Made by a program: the position numbers and the translations under genes. From Daphnia pulex (Eukaryota > Arthropoda > Branchiopoda > Diplostraca > Daphniidae): 64,000 bases of DNA. Within the stretch, counting starts at the first letter, position 1; every line of letters starts with the position of its first letter. The notes beneath the pieces are model-generated. The model was given only the letters and a program-made list of their open reading frames with translations. It was not told the DNA's origin and searched no databases. The stretch spans positions 7,316,001-7,380,000 of the forward strand of contig NC_060019.1 in NCBI RefSeq assembly GCF_021134715.1, written 5' to 3'. Of this stretch, positions 45,723 through 56,395 are shown piece by piece.

Positions 45723-47847
45723 ATGGCCTTCTGTTCCCAACTGATCCGATCGTTCTTAATTGTTTCAGCTTTGCTGATGATTATTTCTGCAAATGCTGAT
45801 GAAGTTTCGTTGTTGAAAAAAACCAACTCTCTTAACGGCAAGGCTCTTATGATTATTCCTGTGAGTACTAACTCTGTGACTAATTAATTGGTGTGGGCAA
45901 TTTTTTCCTGTCATTTGCCATGCGATTTGTTTAAATTGAATTTGATATTCTGTAATTAATTATTCATTTTGCAAAACGCATAGATGTCAGCTTTGGTTCA
46001 ACACCGGTACAACGATTCCAGACTGAAAGAGTACATGCCACGGACGGCCCGGATGCAAATCGACATTATCGACTGGCTTGCAATTCGCTACAACTTCACG
46101 TAAATTGATAATCAGTCAAAGTATACAACAAAGAAAAGAAATCATCTGAGATTTAATTGAAACACAGTTACGCAATTTTGACGACCAATGAAACGACTCT
46201 GGAACGTCCTGTTAATAAAGCGAATCGAGGGTCTCTTAGTTTCTTGCTCGACGGAGTACGTGAATAAAGTTTTAGTTTGTTTAAGATCCATTATTTCACA
46301 TATTGTTTAATTGGATTTGGTATTTTGCGCCTAAAACAGACTTGCGATATGGTCTTGAGCGATCTCTTCATGACAAGTGGTCGCTATCGATTGGTGGACA
46401 TGCCTTACCCTTGGTATCAAGGACCTGCTAGATTTCTTATTCCTGTTCCGGATGCAAGTTTAAATTTCGCATCAGTTTTGAAGCCTTTTCAGTTACCGGT
46501 AAGTGAAACAGAGTAATTATTTGGATAAAGACGAATTACCATTTATCTAATGGCAATAATGATTATTTTAAAATCAAGGTTTGGATCACTTTGATAGTTT
46601 CGGTAGTACTCTTGATTGCCACCTTTGAACTGATCAAATGTTATCTACCTTTAAGAGACTCTAACGACTCTGACATTCATGACGTCACTCAGTGCACGTC
46701 GAATAAACCTATTCCGTACCTTTACGTGTTTGGATTGCTTCTCTCTCAGGGTACATAAGTGGAAATACGTAGTCTTTCGTGCACATCACAAATTGATTCC
46801 ACCTTCAAAATCCAGGAGGTCCCATAATATCGATGAGACTCCCCATCCGACTGGTGGCAGGCATTTGGTGTTTAGCCGCTTTTGTTCTGAGCCAGGCTTA
46901 CAATTCTACTCTCATCACTTACGTCATCGCTCCCAACAATCCTCCGCTAATCAACTCCGTCATGGACATCATCAGTAATCCCAATATTCGCCTTATAGTC
47001 GAGAAGAATATGGGATTGGACGTCGTCATATCTGTGAGGGCTAGAAATTTGGGTTAGCTTTTACAATCAATATCACCACACCTATATTGTTAACATATAG
47101 GGTTCCACGGATGAAGATGGCGTCTTCCGGCATCTAAGAGACAGAATCAACGGTTATCCAACATCGCGCTGCATCTATCAATCTGAGTGCATCGAACGTG
47201 TTATATCCGGGGGATCTCACGTCTTTCCAAAAGCGAGTTAAATATTTCAATGTATATGGATTATTTTGTCATCAGATATTTTTTTTAATAATTTCAGTCG
47301 ATCGAGTACCTGTTGGATGCCATGTTTGCCGATTTTCAAAAGACTGGACAATGTCGCTTACAGATTGCCAAAGAAGGTTTCATGAACTTTATCATATCCT
47401 TGGCTCTGGTAAAGCATAGTCCCTACACCAATTCCATTAGCAAAGGGTAATTCGTTCACGTTAATTAGGCCTATATAGACTTTCGCTTGTGTAATTGAAT
47501 ATTTGTTATTTTGGGCCACTTACAGAGTAATTGAAATGAATCAATTTGGATTGATTGAACACTGGATTGCATCGTACCAAGCTATGCCACATCAGTGTCT
47601 AGCTCAAGCCGCTAAAAAACGGCGAGATGAAACACCCAGATTGTCGCTCAAAAATCTGACTGGAGCTTTCGCCGTCCTCGTAATCGGATACGTTATTTCC
47701 TTTCTGGTTTTTGTCTTCGAGCGTTTACAGGTCGCCCGCCGTCGACTTATTACTATTCAACGCCCAGTCGACTCGAGTCATTCAACCAAACAAAAGGCTT
47801 CAACTTCTAGCGGTCAGTACGGACCAGACGAATTTGTCTTCTGGTAA
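45723..47847 (+). CDS. Ionotropic receptor (variant iGluR family), gene 2
   Basis: Same family as its divergent neighbour. Nine exons: 45723-45860, 45984-46099, 46168-46255, 46340-46498, 46579-46750, 46816-47033, 47101-47232, 47298-47446, 47526-47847; 497 residues. I start at ATG 45723 (MAFCSQ), giving a signal peptide of about 25 residues ending SANA. S1 contains IDIIDWLAIRYNFT, CDMVLSDLFMTSGRYRLVD (T-x-x-R keeps the ligand-binding Arg) and FLIPVP. TM1 is VWITLIVSVVLLIATF; the pore loop keeps SQGG; TM3 is IWCLAAFVLSQAYNSTL. S2 ends KHSPYTNSISKG, then TM4 (LTGAFAVLVIGYVISFLVFVFERL) and a basic tail. Intron 7 has a GC donor (AAA|GCGAGT at 47233): only that junction preserves the conserved frame. 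AATAAA at 47902-47907. The two receptors are strongly diverged, so not a recent tandem pair. Confidence 0.9.
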
Positions 47848-48563
47848 ACATTTTTAGTTTTTGTATATTTAGTTGTTCAATTAGTTAAACTTGGAGAAGA
47901 AAATAAACATAGACAATGGTTATCATTAATAATTATCTACAACATGAAATTCGAATCCGCATTCTATTTTTCTATGCGCGGAGAGCGGTGGAGAGAGATC
48001 AAACAGTCGAGTTTTATAGCCTAGAGAAATGGGAAAATAATGATGACGACAAGGTTTTTTCTTGGCTGAGTTGAATAGCCAGCGGCGGGCTTTTAAAAAA
48101 ATATAACAGGATGGACTATAAGGAAGAAATGGAGGAAAGTCTATTTGCCCTTCCAGAAAAGCAGATTGTCAAGGTCGGGCGCACAGTGGCAGACGAGTAT
48201 AGGGAGAGGAGAAGCTTTGAATCCCGTCTCAGTGTCGATTTCGGCGTGAGTCCGTGACTGTAAAGCTGTGCCGAGATCATAATTACGTTATAAACGCCAA
48301 TCTTATAGTGCTCCGAGGACTCAAGCTTGTCCAGGGCTTTTTGAACAAAGTCGAATCAAGTTGTCACATTCCACAATTAAAATTGTCTTTTCACAAAGTG
48401 ATTGAAATGTGTTAAAATCACGTCTAAGCGGGTGTGGCTTTGTGACTCGTGACGCAATTCGCTGTGACTGCAATTTCCGGGTTTGGGAAACTTTGAATTC
48501 CTGCATTTATTAGGGATCGTTCACCGTTGCCGCTTCAAGTTAAATATAATCACTTTTCAAAAA
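47848..48563. other. Intergenic region and upstream region of ninjurin gene 2
   Basis: It starts with the receptor 3' UTR (AATAAA at 47902). About 48427-48500 matches the block upstream of ninjurin gene 1 (GGGTGTGGCT ... TTCCGGGTTTG). A short open frame at 48111-48257 is listed separately. Confidence 0.45.
48111..48257 (+). CDS. Possible short upstream exon or small ORF, 48 residues
   Basis: ATG at 48111 opens a charged frame (MDYKEEMEESLFALPEKQ, ADEYRERRSF) with biased-looking codons. A good donor, GGC|GTGAGT, lies at 48246, 12 nt before the stop. It could be an alternative first exon for the ninjurin gene 300 bp downstream, or chance. No family recognised. Confidence 0.25.
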   Translation: MDYKEEMEESLFALPEKQIVKVGRTVADEYRERRSFESRLSVDFGVSP

Positions 48564-49597
48564 ATGCCAACGGACAATGAAAAAGACGAAAACGGTCCGG
48601 TCGAGACTATTCCGCTGGAGGAGACTATTCGGAAGCCAGCTAACCTGCCAAATAGCGAACCAAGTGCTGCTGGCCCTAATAGAAACACTAGTGAAAATAT
48701 TGGAGTGGACGACGGTTTACTTGACAGTGGCAATGGTGGAGGTCCTACAGGCCCAAAACCACATCCAGCCGGGCCGGATGCGATTGAGCCGGGAGAAGTT
48801 GACGTAGAAGAACCGGAAATAGGCGACAGGGGAGGAGAACAACCTAGACCTGGACCCAGGCCTAGTCCACGCCCAGAAAATCCGGTAACATTAAGATTGT
48901 TTAATAATTTTATGTATCATTAAAAAAATGTTTTCGAAAACTACAGTGGAAACCGGTGGAACCTAGATATCCACACGACCGGCCCGATCCATCCGTCAAC
49001 AATGGAATCAATTACACTACCAAAAAGAACATCGCTCAAGGTGAGATCATGCAATTGAAAATTATTTCAGAATTAGACGAATGAGAATTGTATCCATATT
49101 CGGCGTATCTTTATTTTTATTTAACAAGGTATGATGGATATCGCACTGCTGACGGCCAACGCCAGTCAATTGAGGTATGTCATGCGATCTCCCTATTGGG
49201 ATATCTACCATCAAGTGAACATCGTACTCATTTCAATCAGCATCGCTCTTCAGGTATGTGTATACACTTGGATGATTATAAAAGAATAACGGCTTTATTA
49301 GAGACCTAATGTTGAATTATTTGGACGTTTAATGTTTCACAGATAATAGCTGGTATTTTGCTCGTTTTCATCAGCCGCTACGACTACAAGAAAAAAGAGA
49401 CTAGAGACGTAGCGCAAATAATGGGTGACGTGATCGTTATTTTTATCTTTGCGGTTACCATTGTCAACATCTTCATCGCTACTTTCGGGGTTGATGACGA
49501 GCGAACTACATTCCTCCGCTGGAAGCAAGCCTCCACCGATGCCTCATCCGAACCGATTCACATGAGCCCTGTCAATTCATCCCTTGTCCGCCCTTAA
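48564..49597 (+). CDS. Ninjurin family membrane protein, gene 2
   Basis: Paralogue of the gene at 29918-30691. Four exons: 48564-48884, 48947-49040, 49129-49253, 49343-49597; 264 residues. The N-terminal 135 residues are a Pro/Gly/Glu-rich disordered region (GPRPSPRPENP), longer than in gene 1 and carrying one extra intron. The core is conserved: MMDIALLTANASQLRYVMRS, TM1 (VLISISIALQIIAGILLVF), a KKKET loop, TM2 (VIVIFIFAVTIVNIFIATFGVDDERTT). The last two introns fall at the same positions and phases as in gene 1. The product is expected in the plasma membrane; the role is inferred from the family. PTPA ends convergently 189 bp downstream. Confidence 0.9.
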
Positions 49598-49785
49598 AGT
49601 CCCCTTACATCCCTTGTCCGCGAGCCTTTAAATTATTTCAATTAGCAATATACACACTAAATTTCATTTGGAATTGGAAATTATATTTGATGAAACTATA
49701 GACGAACGTAAAGAAGAATCAAAATTTAAAAAATGAATTTTTTTCAAGAGGAATATTTGTAGTTTCATGCAAATGTGTTGTTCGT

Positions 49786-50952
49786 TTATTGTTTCTGCAG
49801 ATTTGCTTCCGTAATTGGTAAAAGAGAACCAAAAAGAACATGCTGCATGACAGGGTGTTTGGCCAAAACTTCTGCTTTGTACATTTTAATCAGACCTGAA
49901 TTTACTTTCGACCAAGTTGCTACCCCACTGATGTTCCAGAGTTGGTTCGAGTGTTCAGCAAACGGCCCGTTTTTCACCTTGAAAATAAATTTGATACAGC
50001 CAAGGAACATGTAGTCTTTGGCAAAACATTCGACAATGTCCTGATTAGGAAAAGATTTGGGTGGCAACCGCTGATTTTCTACAAAAAGATTGACTTTTAG
50101 TTTTGAAATATTTTTGCTATTAAAAAATTGTAACGATACCGATGAGTTGAGAACTTCCCCAAATAAAAGGGACGAATTGATAGTCGTCTAAGCTCCAAAC
50201 TCCGTGCGAACCTGCTGGTTCCATACGATAAATTAACTGCAGTTTTCGAACCAACGACATATACCTGTTACAAAAACTGCCATTTATCACAACTGTAACA
50301 GATTTAAGGTAAAAAATCAGATACCTATCAAATACAACAATCCCTGCAGCAGCTTGATCACCAAGGGTCAAGAAACCAATTTTGAAAAGGCAGTACAAGA
50401 AAATGACAAATGACATTTCATGTCCTGATCCATAATCAATTCTTGTAGAATTTCCCACACATTCAGTTAAATAGACTTCTATTTCAGGAATTGTGTAGTG
50501 TAACTCTTCAGGTAAAATATCTTTAAGGATATTTGAGGATTCCTATTTAAAAAACATGTTCAGTGTTTCCTCATTATGTTCAACTTACTAACAGGTAACT
50601 TACATCTTTGAGTTTTTGAGACCACACCCTGAATGATTTGTTGCCAAAGCGCTGGGGCTGTTCAGTTGGGGGGATTTCATCAATCCAACGATCCAGGCAA
50701 TCCAGCAAACCAACCACTTTCACTATTCTGTCGTTCAACTGGATACTCGACGCTTTCTTTCCTTGCACAGCTTCGTTAATGGCAAGAATGAATCCCATGT
50801 ATTCCTGTATGAATAATTAAAACGTTAGTTTTTAGAACGGTTATTTTATGCTGCACACTGAACCGGCAAACCTGATACGCTTCTGATTTCAGCCACTTTG
50901 ACATGTCATCAGGATTGAAAATTTCTTTGCGCGGAGCCGTCAACACCTCCAT
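49786..50952 (-). CDS. PTPA: PP2A phosphatase activator (PTPA)
   Basis: Peptidyl-prolyl isomerase-type activator that helps load metal into the PP2A catalytic subunit. Exons in transcript order: 50952-50872, 50804-50604, 50542-50325, 50264-50140, 50078-49786; 305 residues, slightly shorter than the vertebrate protein. Conserved blocks: SEAYQEYMGFILAINE, LDRWIDEIPP, RFGNKSFRVW, GNSTRIDYGSGHE, YRMEPAGSHGVWSLDDYQF, PFIWGSSQL, KDYMFLGCI, GPFAEHSNQLWNIS, WSKVNSGLIKMYKAE and FGSLLP. These are the family's peptide- and ATP-contacting motifs. Introns are 60-70 nt. No disruption is visible. Confidence 0.94.
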
Positions 50953-52142
50953 AATTTATTATCAAATATATACCCAAGTAATAATTATTTTCTGATAAAA
51001 AGCTTTGTGATTTTGAGCTGTTTCGAAAAGAATAATTTTTTGTTTTCTTAAGCTGGTTTCTGTTGTGATGTAACACTGCCACCTGGCGTAAATAGTAAAA
51101 ACTTGATTGAGGAAAAATGAGATTTTGAATCGTCAGCAACCTGCGTTCCTTATATTAGCAAGGATCCAACTAGGGTAAAGGGCTGTTTGTGATTTTTGGT
51201 TTCATTTTTAAAAAGCAAAACAACACACCAAAAGACCAGATAACACGCAAAAATTTTCTTTTGTTTTTCGATTGCCTAACCTGTGTTACCTCCTATCGTG
51301 GTTGAAACAAATTCAAAATGGCAATATATCGACCCCAAATTTCACGGGGATCATGAATAATTGGATATCTACTTTGTTTTGAAGCTGAAAGTAGCTATCG
51401 CTTACTTCCAGTCTACTTCCGGACTATTTACATTGAACCAGCAAATGAGTTTGCTCTCTGTAGAGATATCAAGGTGTTCGTCTAAAAGCTAGTATTTAAA
51501 AAATGTATCTGCACTAACGCTTACCTCTAATGTTTTAGTTTTTAGAGACGATTTCGAGGATTCCTGTTTTAGTAGCAATAACTATTTAAATTACTATTTT
51601 AGGTCATAATTAGAATTACGGACACCATTCAGTCTCGTCATGACCGACGTTCTTTTAAACGAAAATCGGGGACTTGGAGTTGTGATTTGCTACAGACATT
51701 TAACTCGAGATACATTAGTTTAAATTATAAGTGTACATCTTCCCTTCTTTTCTGTGGCCCAGTCCGTGGTTAGTCACGCTTCCACTGTGATAACCAGAGA
51801 GGTTGGGAGGGCTCTGGTATAGAACGGGATTGATTTTTTTTTAAATGACTAAATAATGAACATTATGGGCAAATAAAGCTTAAGTTATTTGCTAGCTAAG
51901 AGAATTACTTGTTTCCATTACAATGAAACTTTGAGTTTTGCACACAACTGTATTCACATCAAACACACATCGGAATGCTAGTGCCACAACAAACTGACAA
52001 ACAAGTCATTTCATGCTTGACACTTTCGTGAAGTACACTAATAAAGGGTTACTAAGCGAGCTAATTCACACTCAAATAGCGTCCTCACGTCAATTTTTCT
52101 CATCACGTTAAATAAAACCATTATAAATCTAGCCGTAATTAC
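50953..52142. other. Intergenic, nothing supported
   Basis: About 1.2 kb upstream of PTPA and downstream of Flower. Short frames have no coding character. AATAAA-type motifs on the minus strand could end the Flower transcript. No repeats of note were seen. Confidence 0.4.
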
Positions 52143-52963
52143 TTAGGGAACTGACTGGTTGGGAATAGGGACTTCCATGTTCTTCACCAGATTAGTTGCC
52201 AAAAAATCTGTTTGGGCACGGTTTAGCATTTCACCTCGACTAGCCCTGGACAAAATAAAAATTATCAGTATAATAAAATAACTAAGCAATGTAATCTATC
52301 TTTACTTTTTCCCAAGAGCCATGAGACCATAGACAACTCCAGTTGCAAACAACATTGCACTGCCAAGGAATGTTGACAAGCCAGCACAAAGGAACATTGC
52401 AGGTAGTGATATTCTGAAATAGAGAAGAAAATATGGTGATTTTACTGACAAACAACACACCATTACTATATACTTACAATATGTAGAAGCCTGCCTTATG
52501 CCATACAGGTCTTCTATCAATAAAATTTGTAAAAGTTTGAACAAAATCCAAAAACATGCAGCAACAGGGTGCTTCAGCCACCACCACCACAAATCCTGCC
52601 AAGCTAATGTAATAAAACAAATTAGACATTCAAAGATGATCACTACCATTTATAGATTTTTCTTACATTTGCCAAATGCCAGCTACTATACAGATGGGTG
52701 AGAATGATATACAGGTCCATAATCCCAACGCCATGGCCACTAGTAAACAAAAAATAACAATAGATCATTGCACATCTTTTAAATTAGTGGCAACAAATAT
52801 CTCTATGACTAAGCCGGATTCTGTAAATGTGGCGTCATCTGGAATGGCAATACTCACCGATTCCTCCAAAGGTACCCATTCCTCTTCCGGCATATTTCAA
52901 CCACCAAGGAACTTCTTCGGGTTGGGGGGCTTCCGGAGTTGGCTGAGAAGCTGCCGAGGACAT
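52143..52963 (-). CDS. fwe: Calcium channel protein Flower (CACFD1 family)
   Basis: Small synaptic-vesicle/plasma-membrane protein implicated in calcium entry, endocytosis and, in flies, cell-fitness comparison. Exons in transcript order: 52963-52858, 52739-52667, 52603-52478, 52413-52306, 52245-52143; 171 residues, matching the family length. After a polar leader (SQPTPEAPQPEEVPWWLKYAGR) come four hydrophobic segments: VAMALGLWTCISFSPICIVA, ILAGFVVVVAEAPCC (the acidic VAEAPCC pore-like motif), a helix around LISLPAMFLCAGL and GSAMLFATGVVYGLMALGKK. The end is KASRGEML and a short tail. The last junction (AA|GGCTAGT) is fixed by the conserved GKKAS. Its promoter faces that of the NEK gene 576 bp away. 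Confidence 0.93.
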
Positions 52964-53538
52964 TTTTACCAAGGAAAGGAAAGAATAAAAATATTTGCAA
53001 TCAAACTGCCCGAGTACGGACTACACAGTACACACGGCAATGCAAAGGATAACGAAACTAATAACACTCCAAAAAGCCAAAGTGACAGCTTAAGAATCGG
53101 GTGCGGCGTTGCAAAATCGTATTTATAACGGGCGTATCGACGTATCGGAAAAAAAATTTAAGGATTCATCATTTTTGGTAATTCAAAATGACCAAATCAG
53201 GGATAAAATCATGTTGATCTTGTTAGAAAATTTTTACTATTTAATTTTCTCTAAAATTCATATAAGATATCTTGACTTCATCATTTGTTAGATATTTTCA
53301 GTAAGTTACAACGATCCTGCGCTCTGTAATTTCTTTTCGTGAGATTAGTAAAATTGGAACATTTTTTTCCTAAGAAGGGGGAGGTTAGTAATCGATACCA
53401 AAATATCTAAAGCTCTTTAAAGGGAAACTAACGTAACGTCATTGTCAATTGTCAATTGCCATTCACCGCCGGGTCGGTATAAAACAAGGTTCAAGTTTTT
53501 GTTTAAGTCTTTTTGGCGCTAATTTTTTAAAGTTCGTA
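52964..53538. promoter_or_regulatory. Shared upstream region of Flower and the NEK kinase
   Basis: These 575 bp separate two divergent start codons. CATTGTCAATTGTCAATTG at about 53441-53460 is a short direct repeat just upstream of the kinase gene. No TATA box is evident for either gene. Confidence 0.4.
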
Positions 53539-54924
53539 ATGGCGACCAATGTGTTGAGTGAGTGCGACTATTCTTCGGTAAAATTATCAGATTTCGAAAT
53601 TGGACAACACATCGGCAAAGGACAATTTAGCGTGGTGTATCGCGCACACTGTAAACTCAGTAATACAATGGTAGCGTTGAAAAAAGTACAGCTCTACGAA
53701 ATGACCGATCTAAAAGCACGTAACGATTGTATGAAAGAAATTCAGCTTTTGCAAGTACACTACTTTCTTTTTTTCTTTTTTAAATATTTCTTTTCAATTT
53801 TGATGACAAAAATTAATGTGAGGACGTCCGTTCCATCTTATTTCAATTTTGTAACGCATACAAAAGCAATTAAACCATCCAAATGTCGTGTGTTACATTC
53901 ACTCTTTCGTGGAGAACAAAGAACTTCAAATCGTTTTGGAACTAGCTGATGCAGGTGATCTAGCCCAATTACTGAGACACTGCCAGAGACAGCGTCGACT
54001 CTTGGGTGAAAAAACAATTTGGCGCTACTTTGTACAACTTTGCAGTGCTTTGGAACATATGCACAGTAAACGAGTCATGCATCGAGGTGTGCATCAACTA
54101 CGCTAGACTCGCGTTTAAACATTCTGTTCATTCGGCTATTTTTCTTTCAGACATCAAGCCTGCAAATGTGTTTATGACAGCTAACGGAATTATTAAACTT
54201 GGTGATTTGGGTTTGAGTCGTTTCTTTAGCTCGAAAACATTGGCCGCACACTCACTAGTTGGAACTCCTTACTACATGAGTCCTGAAAGATTAAAGCAGA
54301 CAGGCTATGATTTCAAGTCAGATATATGGTCGCTGGGCTGTCTTCTATATGAGGTACTAGTAAATTTATAACTTAACCTGTTCCTTTTATTTTTACTGAC
54401 AAGATTCGAATTTTGCCAGATGGCAGCTCTTCAATCACCTTTTTACGGAGAAAAGATAAACTTATTTTCCCTCTGCCAGAAGATTGAGAGGTGTGAATAT
54501 CCGCCCATTCCTTCTGCTCACTATAGTCAAGAGGTTATATTAATCATTAACTAAATAGTCGCGACAGATATTTCATTTGATTTACAGCTTCGGCAAATGG
54601 TAGAGACATGCGTCCATCCAAGACCTGATAAGAGACCGGATGCTTACCAAGTACTGAAGAACTCACAAGACATCAATCTCAAATTCCATAGCGATGCAGC
54701 ATCTCATGTTACTGCTGAATTGCGACGATGTGCAATAACCTCTAGTCATAAAGCTAACAATTTGAGGTAACGTACATATATTATTCTTAATATAAATATG
54801 GCTATCTTTTAGTAATCAGGGACACCCACAATTGTTCACTTTAAGGCCAGAAGCAGCATTCTATAACAATAATTCAAAAATTAATCAAATGTACAACATA
54901 AACACCCAATCAAGAAATTTTTAA
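53539..54924 (+). CDS. NEK6/NEK7-type mitotic serine/threonine kinase
   Basis: NIMA-related kinase of the short NEK6/7 class, working in mitotic spindle formation. Exons: 53539-53754, 53867-54086, 54151-54353, 54420-54533, 54588-54766 and, if spliced, 54813-54924, giving 347 residues. If the last intron (46 nt) is not removed, translation stops at 54770 and gives 311, nearer the vertebrate length. Seen: glycine loop [12 protein letters not shown], catalytic Lys in [24 protein letters not shown] split by an intron after HR, DLG instead of DFG (usual in NEK6/7), activation segment [24 protein letters not shown], and [11 protein letters not shown]. No C-terminal coiled coil or RCC1 domain, as expected. 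It converges with RPA12 within about 100 bp. Confidence 0.92.
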
Positions 54925-55023
54925 TTGATTTCCAAACCACTCCTTCATTTTCAAGTGCAACTCCCATTCAAGTTCAAATTTTATTACCATTAAGTGATAT
55001 ATATTTTCAATACAATGAGTTTC

Positions 55024-55392
55024 TCAAGAGTTTTCGGTTTCTTTGTGTTGGCACTTGGTGCAGGTGTAGAAAATGGTTTGGCCTTCATCAGCAGACCGCA
55101 ACTGAAGTGATGCATAAGACATGGTTTCATTCCCACACTTGCTGCACTTGCGCTCTACAAGTGGGCCATCAGTTTTGCTCTGGGCAGACTTCAACTGTTG
55201 TTCTTCAATGTAGTCACTTCTTTTATTGAAATCAATGTTGTAATCCACTCGAACTTCTTCCATGACTTGGATATCTATCTCGAACTTGCAAACAATACAC
55301 ATGACTCCACCCGCGGTTCCCAAGATAGGTAATATGGCACCGCAACGTGGACAGAATTGTGGATCACAGTTAAATTGTGTAATAGCTGCCAT
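55024..55392 (-). CDS. POLR1H: RNA polymerase I subunit RPA12 (POLR1H/ZNRD1)
   Basis: Small zinc-ribbon subunit of RNA polymerase I needed for RNA cleavage and termination. A single exon, 122 residues, ATG at 55392. The N-terminal ribbon has CPRCG and CIVCKF (about 15-37). The C-terminal TFIIS-type ribbon has CSKCG (about 85), LQLRSADEGQTIFYTC and CTKC. The acidic RSADEG loop, which reaches the polymerase active site, is intact. The length agrees with the family (about 120-126). A 235-bp gap separates it from the divergent MRPL53 gene. Confidence 0.95.
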   Translation of the reverse strand: MAAITQFNCDPQFCPRCGAILPILGTAGGVMCIVCKFEIDIQVMEEVRVDYNIDFNKRSDYIEEQQLKSAQSKTDGPLVERKCSKCGNETMSYASLQLRSADEGQTIFYTCTKCQHKETENS

Positions 55393-55627
55393 CCTACAAG
55401 CAAATTCAATATATTAATTATAACTGACTACATTTTAAACAATAATATTACCTAGTACTAGTAAGAGGGTGACACTGACACGTGAATGACTTGACGCACA
55501 ACGGCACGGCACAACGAAGCAGTCGACGCTACTTGCGTGTTTTCGTCTGCTTCTTCTGTTGATCACTTCCCATTACGCATGCTCTGAGAATTTCACTCTA
55601 GTAAACTATTTTCTTTCTTGATCTGCC
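55393..55627. promoter_or_regulatory. Short bidirectional promoter, RPA12 and MRPL53
   Basis: Two start codons face away from each other across 235 bp. There is a compact GC-richer core at 55480-55560 (GGCACGGCACAACG) in AT-rich surroundings and no TATA box. Joint use is inferred from the spacing alone. Confidence 0.5.
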
Positions 55628-56204
55628 ATGTCTATTCCATTTTCTGGAGGATTCACTAGATCTGCTGGGATTTATTCAGCTATTGGAAAGCAACTGAAAA
55701 GTGTTAGTTTGAAACCTGTAAAGCAAGTAGTATTCAAATTTGATCCTTTCCGACCAAACGTAAAGACCATAAGGTACTGTATTTACTAAAGTTGACTACA
55801 TCGCCAGAAAATTTATATCTGTATTTTTTACTTTTCTGTTTTAGAGATTGCATGTTCCTTCTCTCTTCAGCAAAAGTTGTGAACACCAATCCTCGTTGCA
55901 TCGTCAAGACAGAAATAGCAGATAACTGTGAACCAACAATATCAGTCACACTTGGTAAATAGTGTTTATTTATAACACATCAGTGAAACCTTCCTAATGT
56001 ATTTTCTCAGATATAGGCAAGAATCTTTTGTTCAAAACAGAAAATCTTAATACCCTTGAAGTCCTCCAACAGTTTAACAAAATTGTGGTACCTTTACTGC
56101 CAAAGGAAGAAGAAGTAGGAAAAATAGCTGGTAAAATTGCTGCGGGTGCAGCAGGAAAGGCAGGAGGAAAAGCAGGAGGAAAATCTAAACCAACTAGAAA
56201 ATGA
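55628..56204 (+). CDS. MRPL53: Mitochondrial large ribosomal subunit protein L53
   Basis: Component of the mitochondrial 39S subunit with a thioredoxin-like fold. Exons: 55628-55773, 55845-55954, 56011-56204; 149 residues. The family core is LKPVKQVVFKFDPFRPNVKTIRDCM, then SSAKVVNTNPRC, CEPTISVTL, and TLEVLQQFNKIV. The N-terminal 20 residues (SGGFTRSAGIYSA) could be a matrix-targeting peptide. After the core there is an unusual Gly/Ala/Lys tail (GAAGKAGGKAGGKSKPTRK). Its stop codon overlaps the start codon of the next reading frame (ATGA at 56201-56204). Confidence 0.88.
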
Positions 56205-56395
56205 ATGAACGAAAGTTCCCAGGAAGGGATCCTGGCTCTATGAAGATGATTGAAAACCTCTACTCTCAAGTTCCAGCTTTCAATGATCTTTTTGATGAAG
56301 AAAGCTTTTACATGTTTGTGGTGATTTTTGTTGCTGGTACTATTTTGGTTGCCTACATAGGTTCCAGATACATTACCATCAGACCAGTTGAATGA
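56201..56395 (+). CDS. Small membrane protein, second ORF overlapping the MRPL53 stop
   Basis: A 64-residue frame starts at ATG 56201; its TGA neighbour is the MRPL53 stop, so the two frames share ATGA. The product has a polar, acidic N-terminal half (YSQVPAFNDLFDEESF) and one hydrophobic helix (YMFVVIFVAGTILVAYIGS, about 38-56) followed by a short basic end. It looks like a conserved small integral membrane protein, but I cannot name the family. No room exists for a separate promoter except inside MRPL53, so a dicistronic mRNA or a shorter alternative transcript must express it. The protein-like pattern of helix and flanks makes chance unlikely. Confidence 0.65.
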   Translation: MNERKFPGRDPGSMKMIENLYSQVPAFNDLFDEESFYMFVVIFVAGTILVAYIGSRYITIRPVE

